Below are positions 24,816 to 32,718 of a stretch of DNA of 39,032 nucleotides, piece by piece. Made by a program: the position numbers and the translations under genes. The stretch spans positions 1 to 39,032 of the forward strand of contig JAOPYI010000035.1 of NCBI GenBank assembly GCA_025964675.1, written 5' to 3'. The notes under the pieces were generated by a model. It was not told where the DNA came from. It worked only from the letters and a program-made list of their open reading frames with translations, and searched no databases. This stretch comes from Sphaerisporangium sp. GTDB lineage: Bacteria; Actinomycetota; Actinomycetes; Streptosporangiales; Streptosporangiaceae. Position 1 is the stretch's first letter. Every line of letters starts with the position of its first letter.

Positions 24816-25445
24816 ATGCATATTGCCATGAAGCAACTCAACAGAAAAATAATGGTGGCCAGAAGGCACGGGGCGAACAATGTGGCGATGGCCCTCGCGG
24901 GCAAGGTGCTGCAATTCCCCCTGTCTGTGATCTTCCGGGGTGACAAATGGCATCTCAGAGGCTTTCACACCACTAATTACAAGAAAGTCGCGGTGGAACT
25001 CGCCGGTGCGGTCCCCGGACGGCTGGACGTCGTCGCCGAGGTCGGCTGCGGCCTGGGCGACATCCTCAACCGGGTTCCCGCCCGGCGAAGGCTCGGGTTC
25101 GACATCGATCGTGCTGCCATCAGGTGGGCACGATTCCTCCAGCGTTTCGCGGGAGGAGAATGCGAGTTCGACGTGGGCAGCTTCGACGCTCTGATCAGGA
25201 GCGAGGTCAAGGACATCGATCTCGTGATCATGATGGGCTGGTTCCACTACATGCCCGACGACTGGATCAGGGACCAGATGCGCGCGCTTCTCTCGAGCAA
25301 ACGGGTCAGGTACGTGATGGTCGACGAGTTCCCGGAGCAGGAAGGCCGCATCAGCCAGATCTTCGACGTCTTCGGTGTGCGGGTCGAGCGGCGCCACGAC
25401 TGGCAGGACGACAAGAACCTGCTCCTCTATCGCTCCGATGCGTGA
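24816..25445 (+). CDS. Class I SAM-dependent methyltransferase
   Basis: 209 aa. Motif I is VAEVGCGLGDIL (residues 73-84), the acidic ribose-binding position follows in LGFDIDRAAI, and IDLVIMMGWFHYM matches motif IV. The fold is a small Rossmann methyltransferase, and the N-terminal 70 residues are basic and unassigned. ATG 24816 follows AGGGGG with 5 spacer bases, an excellent site. The acceptor is unknown; O- or N-methylation of a sugar is likely from the setting. Its TGA overlaps the GTG of a 12-codon frame that leads to the next gene. Confidence 0.85.
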   Translation: MHIAMKQLNRKIMVARRHGANNVAMALAGKVLQFPLSVIFRGDKWHLRGFHTTNYKKVAVELAGAVPGRLDVVAEVGCGLGDILNRVPARRRLGFDIDRAAIRWARFLQRFAGGECEFDVGSFDALIRSEVKDIDLVIMMGWFHYMPDDWIRDQMRALLSSKRVRYVMVDEFPEQEGRISQIFDVFGVRVERRHDWQDDKNLLLYRSDA

Positions 25446-25480
25446 TCTCCGGCCAGCGGAGCCCGGTGGCAGGACCATGA
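25442..25480 (+). CDS. Bridging mini-ORF (12 aa) between methyltransferase and deacetylase
   Basis: GTG 25442 overlaps the methyltransferase stop (GTGA) and the frame VISGQRSPVAGP ends with TGA overlapping ATG 25477 (ATGA). This is the same double overlap as at 13668-13766. The peptide is too short to expect a function of its own. Confidence 0.25.
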   Translation: MISGQRSPVAGP

Positions 25481-26535
25481 AGAGCGACGACCGGTTTCGT
25501 GCTGCCTTCATCATCACGATCGACGTCGAAGCGGACGACGCGTGGAGCGACTGCACGGTGGTCAGGACGAGGAACGCCGCATTCCTGCCCCGGTTCCAGG
25601 CGCTGTGCGAAAAGTACGGGCTTCGCCCCACGTATCTGGTCGACTGGACCATGGCGCGGAGCCCGGCGTTCCAGGAGTTCGGCCGAGCCGTGATCGGGCG
25701 CGACAAGGCCGAGATCGGCATGCACCTGCACGCTTGGACCACGCCGCCCATCGTGCCGCTCACCGATGAAGATCACCGGTACAAGCCGTTTCTGATGCAA
25801 TATCCGGAAACTGTGATGGCGGCGAAGGTGGAGACCGCGACCAGAACCCTGGAGGACACCTTCCTGATCACTCCGGTCAGCCACCGTGCCGGACGCTGGA
25901 TGCTGAACGAGACCTACGCGAGGATCCTGATCGAGCACGGCTATCTGGCCGACTGCTCGGTGACCCCGCACGTTTCCTGGCAGGGAACCACGGGGGCACC
26001 AGGCGGGCGTACCCAGGATTACACACGGTTCCCCGAGGACCCCTATTTCATCGATCCGCACGCCGTGGACAGAGGAGGTGATTCGCCGCTGCTTGAAGTG
26101 CCGATGACGATCGCACACCGCGGATACGGCCCTCTCACGCACCGGGTACGCGCACTGCTGCCGCGGCGCGGCATGGCCAGGCGGGTCGCAGGCAGGCTCC
26201 TGCCAGAGACGATCTGGATGCGTCCCAACGGGAGAAACAGGCGAGCGATGATCGAGATGGCCCGCCTTGCGCGGCATTCCGGGCGAGACCATGTGGAGTT
26301 CATGCTGCACTCCTCCGAGCTGATGCCGGACGGCAGCCCGTACTTCCGGACCGAGCGGAGCGTCGAAGCACTGTACGACGACATGGAAGCCCTTTTCGCG
26401 TTCGCCGCCGATCAGTTCCGCGGACAGACCCTCGCCGAGTACCGCACGGGGTTCGCCGCGCGCGCCGGGCGCCTGCCCGATCACCCAAAGAAGCCTGCCG
26501 CTCCGATGACGCTTCAGACTGAAGACCCGTCATGA
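25477..26535 (+). CDS. Polysaccharide deacetylase-like protein
   Basis: A NodB-fold protein of 352 aa. ITIDVEADD carries the first aspartate (D16), EIGMHLHAW the metal-binding histidines, and VSHRAGRWMLNE the Arg-containing motif. It differs from the deacetylase at 11113 in size and in having H-x-H instead of H-x-x-x-H, so it may act on a different sugar or position. No signal peptide is visible, which suggests a cytoplasmic, lipid-linked substrate. ATG 25477 follows AGGA at short spacing. The stop overlaps the GT4 start (ATGA). Loss of acetyl would leave a free amine that the sulfotransferase could use, which is a hypothesis only. Confidence 0.82.
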   Translation: MKSDDRFRAAFIITIDVEADDAWSDCTVVRTRNAAFLPRFQALCEKYGLRPTYLVDWTMARSPAFQEFGRAVIGRDKAEIGMHLHAWTTPPIVPLTDEDHRYKPFLMQYPETVMAAKVETATRTLEDTFLITPVSHRAGRWMLNETYARILIEHGYLADCSVTPHVSWQGTTGAPGGRTQDYTRFPEDPYFIDPHAVDRGGDSPLLEVPMTIAHRGYGPLTHRVRALLPRRGMARRVAGRLLPETIWMRPNGRNRRAMIEMARLARHSGRDHVEFMLHSSELMPDGSPYFRTERSVEALYDDMEALFAFAADQFRGQTLAEYRTGFAARAGRLPDHPKKPAAPMTLQTEDPS

Positions 26536-27626
26536 GCCGCGTGCACGTCTGCGAGGTGATCAAGTCGCTTGCCATCATCGGTGGTGCGGAGGTCCTGCTC
26601 GCCGAACGGTTGTGTGCGGCTCCCCTGGGTAAGCGCTACACCGTCGTGTGCATGCAGTCGGCGCCCACGGCCGTCGTGGAGCGGCTGCGCGCGGAAGGGG
26701 TGACCATCGTGGACCTCACCTCGTGCCCGCGCCTACTCCGGCCGGCCCGGCTGCTGCGGGTGGTCCGCCGGCTGCGACCCGACGTGCTCAACATCCACTC
26801 CCCGCTCCCCGCGTCGCTGCTCCGGCCGGTCTCGCGGCTGTGGCGCCATCGGCCGATGCTCGTATCGACCGTGCACAGCGTTCGGTTCAGGCTGCCGACC
26901 CTGCTGCTCGACCGGGCCACCGGGTGGCTGGACAGCAGGACCGTAGCGGTGTCCCCGCAGGTCGCCCGGAGCGTGACCACCTGGGGTGCCCGCCACCTCT
27001 CCACGCACGTGCATGGTGTGGACGTGGCGAGGCAGCACCGCTGGGCGGCGCAGGCGGCCGTGATCCGGAAGGAATGGGATGTGCCGGAGAACGCCTTCCT
27101 GATCGTGCACGTCGGCAACTTCCGCGAGGTCAAGAACCAGGGGTTCCTCATCGATGTGGCCGCCGAGCTGGCCACCAGTGAGGCACGCGCCGTGTTCCTG
27201 CTCGCCGGATCCGGCCCTCTGTTCGACCAGGCCGCGCGCCGCGTCGCCGACCTCCGGCTGGAACATGTGCGCCTTCTCGGTCATGTGCCGCACGCCGCGC
27301 GCCTCATCGCCTCCGCCGACCTGCTCGTGCTCTGCTCGACCTATGAAGGGCTGCCGGTCGTCATCATGGAGGCGCTCGCGGCAGGCGTTCCGGTCGTGTC
27401 CACCCGTGTGGGCGGGGTGCCCGACCTCATCGAATCCGGCCGCAACGGCCTGCTTGTACCACCCGGTGATCCGAAGGAGTTCGCCCGGGCCATCCTGCGG
27501 GCGATGCGGCCAGAGCTGCATGCGCGACTGCGCGAGGGGGCCCGAAGCGCGGGAAGCGTCGACATCGCCGAGACCGCCAAGTGGTTCGACCAGCTGTACG
27601 AGAGCTCCCGCCACCGAAGGACGTGA
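26532..27626 (+). CDS. GT4-family glycosyltransferase, paralogue of the 12493 enzyme
   Basis: 364 aa. RVHVCEVIKSLAIIGGAEVLLAERL begins the acceptor domain, and HVPHAARLIASADLLVLCS and YEGLPVVIMEALAAGVPVV mark the donor domain. Likeness to the 12493 enzyme runs the whole length, including NIHSPLPASLL against NMHSPLPAIVL and HVHGVDVARQHRWAAQA against RIHGIDLRRQREWAARA. They are duplicates that probably add sugars to related acceptors. No membrane segment is present. The ATG overlaps the deacetylase stop. Convergence with the Wzy-like gene leaves 57 bases with no clear hairpin. Confidence 0.92.
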   Translation: MSRVHVCEVIKSLAIIGGAEVLLAERLCAAPLGKRYTVVCMQSAPTAVVERLRAEGVTIVDLTSCPRLLRPARLLRVVRRLRPDVLNIHSPLPASLLRPVSRLWRHRPMLVSTVHSVRFRLPTLLLDRATGWLDSRTVAVSPQVARSVTTWGARHLSTHVHGVDVARQHRWAAQAAVIRKEWDVPENAFLIVHVGNFREVKNQGFLIDVAAELATSEARAVFLLAGSGPLFDQAARRVADLRLEHVRLLGHVPHAARLIASADLLVLCSTYEGLPVVIMEALAAGVPVVSTRVGGVPDLIESGRNGLLVPPGDPKEFARAILRAMRPELHARLREGARSAGSVDIAETAKWFDQLYESSRHRRT

Positions 27627-27683
27627 TGGAAGGAGCGCACCGCGACGAGCGGTCCCATGAAGCCTCGGACGGCGACCGGAGGC

Positions 27684-28964
27684 TCACGTCAGGACCGCCC
27701 TGCGGGCGACCTCCTCCGGCTGGGTACCGTCGTCCGGCTGCGGGCGGCCGGGTCCCGTCCGTCCGCCCGGAATCCGTGTCCAGGCGACCGCGGACAGCAG
27801 GCTCGTCACCATGACGATCGGCATTCGCTGGCGGACGATCAAGCCCATATTCGCCATGGTGGTGGCGTAGGCCACCGCGGCCGGAACGATGAACAGGAGG
27901 AGGATCAACAGCACCCTGCGGTCACTGTGCCACAACCGGCGGGCCCCGATCACGGCGCTGTACAGCAGTAGGTACCACAGGAACGTGTCGATCTTGGCGA
28001 GCTGCAGAGCCGGGCTGCCAGGGGTCCACGGAAACGGAGACAGGAGCGTGTAGACCAGCTTCGGGCCGATCGCGTTCCAGGCGTTACCGCCGTCGTCGAA
28101 CTCGACGCCCGAGCCTGGCCGCCACCAGACGTGGGCACGGTTGGCGCTTTGCACTCCCGCCGACTGAGCGTGCTCGAGTTGCTCGCGCATCCTCTCGACG
28201 GGACCGTTGTGCACGACCATCCCCGGCATCAAGAGAACGAGCGTGATCACCGCGGTGACGGCGAACAGACTCCGCAACGAGATCACCCGCCTCAGCCCTA
28301 TGGCTCCGAGGGCCAGCGGAAGCACGCATAGGAAGGGCATGTAGGGGCGCACGTTCCACAGTCCCCACAGCAGGATTGCGAGGACGAGTAGTTTCGCGAC
28401 GTTGAAACGCCGTGCGAGCGAGACGCCGACGTACAGGGACGCGACCACGAGGAGCGCGTTGAACCCGTCCTTGTAGGTGTCCGAGGTGTGCAGCAGGAAG
28501 GCGGGCATGAACGCCAGCACGGCCAGCAGCCGGAACGCGCTCCGGTCGTCCGCGCCGATCATGCGGGCGAACTTGTACATGATCACGCACAGTACGCAGG
28601 CCAGCAGGCCGATGAAGGCCGTGCAGCCCACCGGGGCCGGGCCCCCGCAAACATAGATGATCAGCGCCAGAAGATTGCTGGGGAGCGCCACCGAGTAAGG
28701 TTCCCCGGCGCTGTTGGCGGAGATATACGAGAAACCGTCTCGCTTCCACTGCTCGGCGATCTCCGTGGCCCAAAGCTCGTACCACAGGTTGTCACCGCCA
28801 TAGTCGAGCAGGGCCCCTCGCTGCAGCACCACATGGAGGGCCAAGCGGACGACGAGCGCGACCAGCAGCACCGGGAGGACCCGTCTGGCAGCAGGCGCGT
28901 CCAGGCTGACGCGCACGACGAAGACGAGGGCCACCACGGCCGCGACGACCACCAACAATTCCAT
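27684..28964 (-). CDS. Polytopic membrane protein, Wzy-like polymerase candidate
   Basis: 426 aa with about 10-11 membrane segments and one larger extracytoplasmic loop near residues 265-320 (HVWWRPGSGVEFDDGG). An acidic first loop has DYGGDNLWYELW. Wzy polymerases share topology but little sequence, so this is assigned by form and setting. GT39-like or unknown membrane proteins are alternatives. ATG 28964 is fixed by a fine GGGAGG with 5 spacer bases; frames extending upstream have no such site. It is the best candidate in the window to join repeat units flipped by Wzx. Confidence 0.7.
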   Translation of the reverse strand: MELLVVVAAVVALVFVVRVSLDAPAARRVLPVLLVALVVRLALHVVLQRGALLDYGGDNLWYELWATEIAEQWKRDGFSYISANSAGEPYSVALPSNLLALIIYVCGGPAPVGCTAFIGLLACVLCVIMYKFARMIGADDRSAFRLLAVLAFMPAFLLHTSDTYKDGFNALLVVASLYVGVSLARRFNVAKLLVLAILLWGLWNVRPYMPFLCVLPLALGAIGLRRVISLRSLFAVTAVITLVLLMPGMVVHNGPVERMREQLEHAQSAGVQSANRAHVWWRPGSGVEFDDGGNAWNAIGPKLVYTLLSPFPWTPGSPALQLAKIDTFLWYLLLYSAVIGARRLWHSDRRVLLILLLFIVPAAVAYATTMANMGLIVRQRMPIVMVTSLLSAVAWTRIPGGRTGPGRPQPDDGTQPEEVARRAVLT

Positions 28965-29069
28965 GAGAACCTCCCGGCCGCCTGGTGAAGACGCCACGGC
29001 GGACCGGCAGAAGATCCATGCCATAGGCTGAGCATTCCGGACCACGCTAACTCCCGAAGACGCGACCGA

Positions 29070-29360
29070 TCATCGCAGCGGCCATATCTGACGTGACGAT
29101 GACCCGGTGCATGCGGATTCTTTCCGGTGCCGCCGCGCCATTTCGTGCGCGAGATACAAATGGCCCGGTCGCCCTTCCGAATACCGCCCAAAGCCATGAA
29201 CCCGGCACAGAACGCGGCAAATCAAAGACGACGAACACACGTGTTCGAATTCAATGACAAGTAGTGTCCCCGCAGGTCTCACGTCGGACAAATACGAGAT
29301 CAACCGATCCAGGGGTTCTCTCGTGCCGATTAGCCGTCCGCCGTACCACAGGTCCGCCAT
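29070..29360 (-). pseudogene. Possible remnant of a SAM methyltransferase gene
   Basis: A 96-codon frame with no ribosome binding site. Residues 1-40 (ADLWYGGRLIGTREPLDR, then RPAGTLLVIEFE) resemble the middle strands of class I methyltransferases, where a Gly-rich turn is followed by L..L...RPGG.LL. Motif I is absent and the rest does not fit. GC content is lower than in the neighbours. It may be a chance frame. Confidence 0.2.
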
Positions 29361-29389
29361 GAGCGAGTAGTGAATAAGGAAACACTTTT

Positions 29390-29449
29390 ATGCGGACGGC
29401 GACACTACCGATGAAACGAATAAACGGCGAGCTAGCTTCTTGGACGTGA
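29390..29449 (+). CDS. Leader mini-ORF (19 aa) upstream of the third GT4
   Basis: ATG 29390 has AAGGA 9 bases upstream and encodes MRTATLPMKRINGELASWT. Its TGA overlaps the GTG of the next mini-ORF (GTGA at 29446-29449). The layout copies the two-step leader before the GT4 gene at 12493. Confidence 0.3.
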   Translation: MRTATLPMKRINGELASWT

Positions 29450-29478
29450 CCAGGCCCACCGTCAAGGAGCCGCTGTGA
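29446..29478 (+). CDS. Leader mini-ORF (10 aa) overlapping the GT4 start
   Basis: GTG 29446 encodes VTRPTVKEPL and stops with TGA overlapping GTG 29475 of the glycosyltransferase (GTGA). The frame contains the AAGGAG ribosome binding site of that gene. Confidence 0.25.
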   Translation: MTRPTVKEPL

Positions 29479-30704
29479 AACCGGACAGCCGGATTCGAGT
29501 CATGGAAATAATCGCCCGGTTGAATGTCGGGGGCCCGGCGACTCAGATCTCGGGGCTGATCGGGGGGCTGAACCGCCTCGAGTTCGACCACCGCCTCTAC
29601 ACGGGATACATCGAAGGAGACGAAGCGGACCATCTTCGGCTCGGCGACCTCACCGGCGGCGATATGCTCGCCGACGCCGGCGGGGGGTCGCGGGCCTGGG
29701 AGGCACGGGTTCATCGCGTGCCGGGACTCGGGCGCTCGGTCCGACCGGCCGACGACCTGCGCGCGCTCGCCCACCTCGTCGCCGTCATGCGCCGCTTCCG
29801 TCCGCACATCGTGCACACTCGAACGGCCAAGGCGGGCGCCGTCGGCCGCATCGCCTCCCGCGTCTCGGGTGTCGGCTCAGCCCGGGTGCACACCTTCCAC
29901 GGGCACCTGCTGAACGGATACTTCACCGGGCCCAAGCGCGCGGCCTACGTGTGCTCGGAACGCCTCCTCGCCTCGGTGTCGGACCGGCTGGTGACCGTCG
30001 GCGAACGGGTCCGCGACGATCTGCTTGCAGCGGGGATCGGCCGACCCGGTCAGTACGTCGTGATCCCGCCCGGAGTCCGCATCGGCCCGGTACCGAGCCG
30101 CGAGGCGGCCCGCCGGGATCTGGGCCTCCGGCGCGACGTACCTGTCGCGGCTTTCGTGGGACGGCTGACGAAGGTGAAAAGGCCCGACCGGCTGGTCGCG
30201 ACGGCCCACGCCGTGCTCCGGCACATCCCCGACTGCCAGTTCGTCATCTGCGGCGGCGGCGAGCTCCGGGAGGAGGTCGAGCTGAGCGCGACGCGGCTGC
30301 CCGGCTCGATAAGGCTGACCGGCTGGCGAAGCGACACCGAGACCATCTACGCGGCCGCCGACGTGGTCCTGCTCACCTCGGACAACGAGGGCACACCGCT
30401 CACGCTGATCGAGGCCGGAATGGCGGGAACCCCTGTCGTGGCGACCCGCGTGGGCAGCGTCAGCGAGGTCGTCCTGGACGGCCGGACCGGCCTGCTCGCC
30501 GGCCGCGACCCCACCGAGCTGGCAGCGCACGTCGTACGGCTCCTCACCGACCCCGGGCTCGCCCGGAGGATGGGCGAGTCCGCCCGCCGGTGGACCACCT
30601 CGGCCTTTCCCGCCGAACGCCTGGTCGCCGACACCGAGGCCCTTTACCGAGCGGTCGCAAGTACGCGCGACCGCCGGCCCGAACGCACGGAGGTGGACAT
30701 ATGA
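29475..30704 (+). CDS. GT4-family glycosyltransferase
   Basis: 409 aa. The start RVMEIIARLNVGGPATQIS is the typical acceptor-domain opening. THTFHGH-like residues appear as VHTFHGHLLNGYF, and the donor domain holds AFVGRLTKVKRPDRLV, ICGGGELREEVE and DNEGTPLTLIEAGMAGTPVVAT. It belongs to the WbpH/CapM-like GT4 group and is less like the two other GT4 enzymes here. GTG 29475 is supported by AAGGAG with 5 spacer bases. The stop overlaps the epimerase start (ATGA). As the first enzyme of the epimerase-WecA-kinase unit it may add the second sugar to the WecA-primed lipid, which is an inference from order. Confidence 0.92.
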   Translation: MKPDSRIRVMEIIARLNVGGPATQISGLIGGLNRLEFDHRLYTGYIEGDEADHLRLGDLTGGDMLADAGGGSRAWEARVHRVPGLGRSVRPADDLRALAHLVAVMRRFRPHIVHTRTAKAGAVGRIASRVSGVGSARVHTFHGHLLNGYFTGPKRAAYVCSERLLASVSDRLVTVGERVRDDLLAAGIGRPGQYVVIPPGVRIGPVPSREAARRDLGLRRDVPVAAFVGRLTKVKRPDRLVATAHAVLRHIPDCQFVICGGGELREEVELSATRLPGSIRLTGWRSDTETIYAAADVVLLTSDNEGTPLTLIEAGMAGTPVVATRVGSVSEVVLDGRTGLLAGRDPTELAAHVVRLLTDPGLARRMGESARRWTTSAFPAERLVADTEALYRAVASTRDRRPERTEVDI

Positions 30705-31666
30705 GAGTGCTCGTGACAGGTGGGGCCGGGTTCATCGGCGGGAACCTGTGCCGCGCCCTGGCCGCTCGGCCCGACGTCGAGCAGATCACGGTTCTGGACG
30801 ACCTGAGCAGCGGGGACCTCGTCAACCTCGCCGGTGTCGAGGCGGACTTCGTGCTGGGCAGCGTCCTGGACCGGCAGCTGGTGGCCGAGCTCGCCGCCGG
30901 CGCCACGACGGTGATCCATCTCGCCGCCTTGCCGTCGGTGCCCCGCTCGCTGAAGGATCCGCTGACCTCGCACGCCGTCAACGTCACCGGGACGCTGCAT
31001 GTGCTGGAAGCGTGCCGTCGGAGCATGCCACACGTGATCGTCGCCTCGTCGTCCTCCGTGTACGGGGACAGTCCGGAGAAGTACAAGCACGAGGACCTGC
31101 CCGCGCGGCCGCTGAGCCCGTACGGCGCCGGGAAGCTCGCCGCGGAAGGCTACACACTCGCCTACGCGGAGAGCTATTCACTGCCGGTCCTGGCATTCCG
31201 CTTCTTCAACGTGTACGGACCGCTCCAGCCCGCGGACCACGCCTACGCGGCAGTTGTCCCGGCATTCGTGTCGGCCGCCCTGCGCGGCCACCCCATCCCG
31301 ATCTACGGCGATGGAACACAAGCACGGGACTTCACCTACGTCGAGACCCTGGCCGACGTCGTCGTCGAGGCGGCAGTCCGTCGCGTGACGAGCCGCAGAC
31401 CTGTCAATCTCGCGTTCGGCACCCGCGTCTCCCTCCTGGAGCTGAAGGAGGTGCTCGCGACCGTGCTGGAACGTCGGGTGGAGGCCGCCTTCCTCCCGCC
31501 GCGGCCGGGCGACATCCGTGACTCGAGATGCTCGCCCCACCTGTTGCGAGAGCTGTTCCCGGACCTGCGGGCCGTGCCGCTGGACGAGGGACTCCGCCGG
31601 ACGGTGGCCTGGTTCGAGACGTTCCTGCGCGTAAGCCAAGACCTCGAGCTCAACGCGAGCACCTGA
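30701..31666 (+). CDS. NAD-dependent UDP-sugar 4-epimerase (extended SDR)
   Basis: 321 aa. RVLVTGGAGFIGGNLCRAL binds NAD, VASSSSVYGDS and YGAGKLAAEGY hold the catalytic Ser and Tyr/Lys, and RFFNVYGPLQ and YGDGTQARDFTYVE complete the substrate side. These are the marks of UDP-glucose/UDP-GlcNAc 4-epimerases such as WbpP and GalE2. Which sugar it uses cannot be read directly. GGAGG precedes ATG 30701, which overlaps the GT4 stop. It would supply a galacto-configured sugar for the repeat unit. Confidence 0.86.
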   Translation: MRVLVTGGAGFIGGNLCRALAARPDVEQITVLDDLSSGDLVNLAGVEADFVLGSVLDRQLVAELAAGATTVIHLAALPSVPRSLKDPLTSHAVNVTGTLHVLEACRRSMPHVIVASSSSVYGDSPEKYKHEDLPARPLSPYGAGKLAAEGYTLAYAESYSLPVLAFRFFNVYGPLQPADHAYAAVVPAFVSAALRGHPIPIYGDGTQARDFTYVETLADVVVEAAVRRVTSRRPVNLAFGTRVSLLELKEVLATVLERRVEAAFLPPRPGDIRDSRCSPHLLRELFPDLRAVPLDEGLRRTVAWFETFLRVSQDLELNAST

Positions 31667-31719
31667 TGAGCCGCCGCACACACCACCAAGCATGTCCTCG
31701 TACGTCTATAGGAGAAGCC

Positions 31720-32718
31720 GTGAATGATCCGGCAGGGAAGACCTACCTCATAACCGGCGGAAGCGGGTTCATCGGATCCCACCTGACCGACGCCTTGCTG
31801 GCACGCGGTGACTCCGTGGCCATCCTGGACAACCTGTCGACCGGACGCCGAGCCAACATCGCACACGTCGCCGACCATCCGCGCCTTCGATTCGTCCACG
31901 GATCGGTGCTGGACGAGCTCATAGTGGACGAGCTGGTCCATCGGTGCGACGTCGTGGTGCACCTGGCCGCGGCGGTCGGCGTCAAACTGATCGTCGAGCA
32001 TCCGCTGCGCTCGCTGACGACCAACATCCGCGGCTCCGAGATCGTCATCGAGGCCGCACATCGCTACCGACGAAAGATCCTCATCACCAGCACGAGCGAG
32101 ATTTACGGAAAGAACGCCAGTGGTCCGCTGTCCGAGATCGCCGATCGCGTCCTGGGCAGCCCGGCGGTCGTCAGGTGGGCCTACAGCACGGCCAAGGCAG
32201 TGGACGAGATCCTCGCGAACGCCTACCACAAGGAACGCGACCTGCCGACAATCATCGTCCGGCTGTTCAACACGGTGGGGCCGCGGCAGAGCCCGGCGTA
32301 CGGGATGGTCATCCCCCGGCTCATCAGGCAGGCGCTCGGCGGGACACCGCTCACCGTCTTCGGCGACGGTACCCAGACCCGGTGCTTCGCCCATGTCGCC
32401 GACGTCGTCGACGCCCTGTTGTGGCTCCTGGACCGGGAAGGCGCGGTCGGCGAGACCTTCAACGTCGGTTCCTCCGAGGAGGTGAGCATCCTCGAGCTGG
32501 CAAAGATGATCATCGAGCTGACCGGCACCACGGCCGGGATCGAGCAGATCCCGTACGCCGAGGCCTACGAGACGGGTTTCGAGGACATGATGCGGCGCGT
32601 CCCGGACACCACGAAGCTCCGCGCGCTAACCGGGTGGGAGCCGCGGCGTACCCTCGCCGATATCCTCGAGGAGACCGTCGCGGAGGCTAGCGACGAGCTA
32701 GTTGCGTCACGGGGATGA
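31720..32718 (+). CDS. NAD-dependent epimerase/dehydratase (extended SDR)
   Basis: 332 aa. YLITGGSGFIGSHLTDAL binds the cofactor, and the active site reads TSTSEIYGKN and YSTAKAVDEI. NTVGPRQSPAYGMVIPRLI and FGDGTQTRCFAHVADVV follow. It is close to UDP-glucose epimerase and UDP-glucuronate decarboxylase-like SDRs and is not a copy of the epimerase just upstream. The exact reaction is open. GTG 31720 has GGAG with good spacing and fits the usual N-terminus. ATG 31666 in frame overlaps the previous stop (TGATG) and would add 18 residues. Its end overlaps the WecA-like gene (ATGA). Confidence 0.82.
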   Translation: MNDPAGKTYLITGGSGFIGSHLTDALLARGDSVAILDNLSTGRRANIAHVADHPRLRFVHGSVLDELIVDELVHRCDVVVHLAAAVGVKLIVEHPLRSLTTNIRGSEIVIEAAHRYRRKILITSTSEIYGKNASGPLSEIADRVLGSPAVVRWAYSTAKAVDEILANAYHKERDLPTIIVRLFNTVGPRQSPAYGMVIPRLIRQALGGTPLTVFGDGTQTRCFAHVADVVDALLWLLDREGAVGETFNVGSSEEVSILELAKMIIELTGTTAGIEQIPYAEAYETGFEDMMRRVPDTTKLRALTGWEPRRTLADILEETVAEASDELVASRG

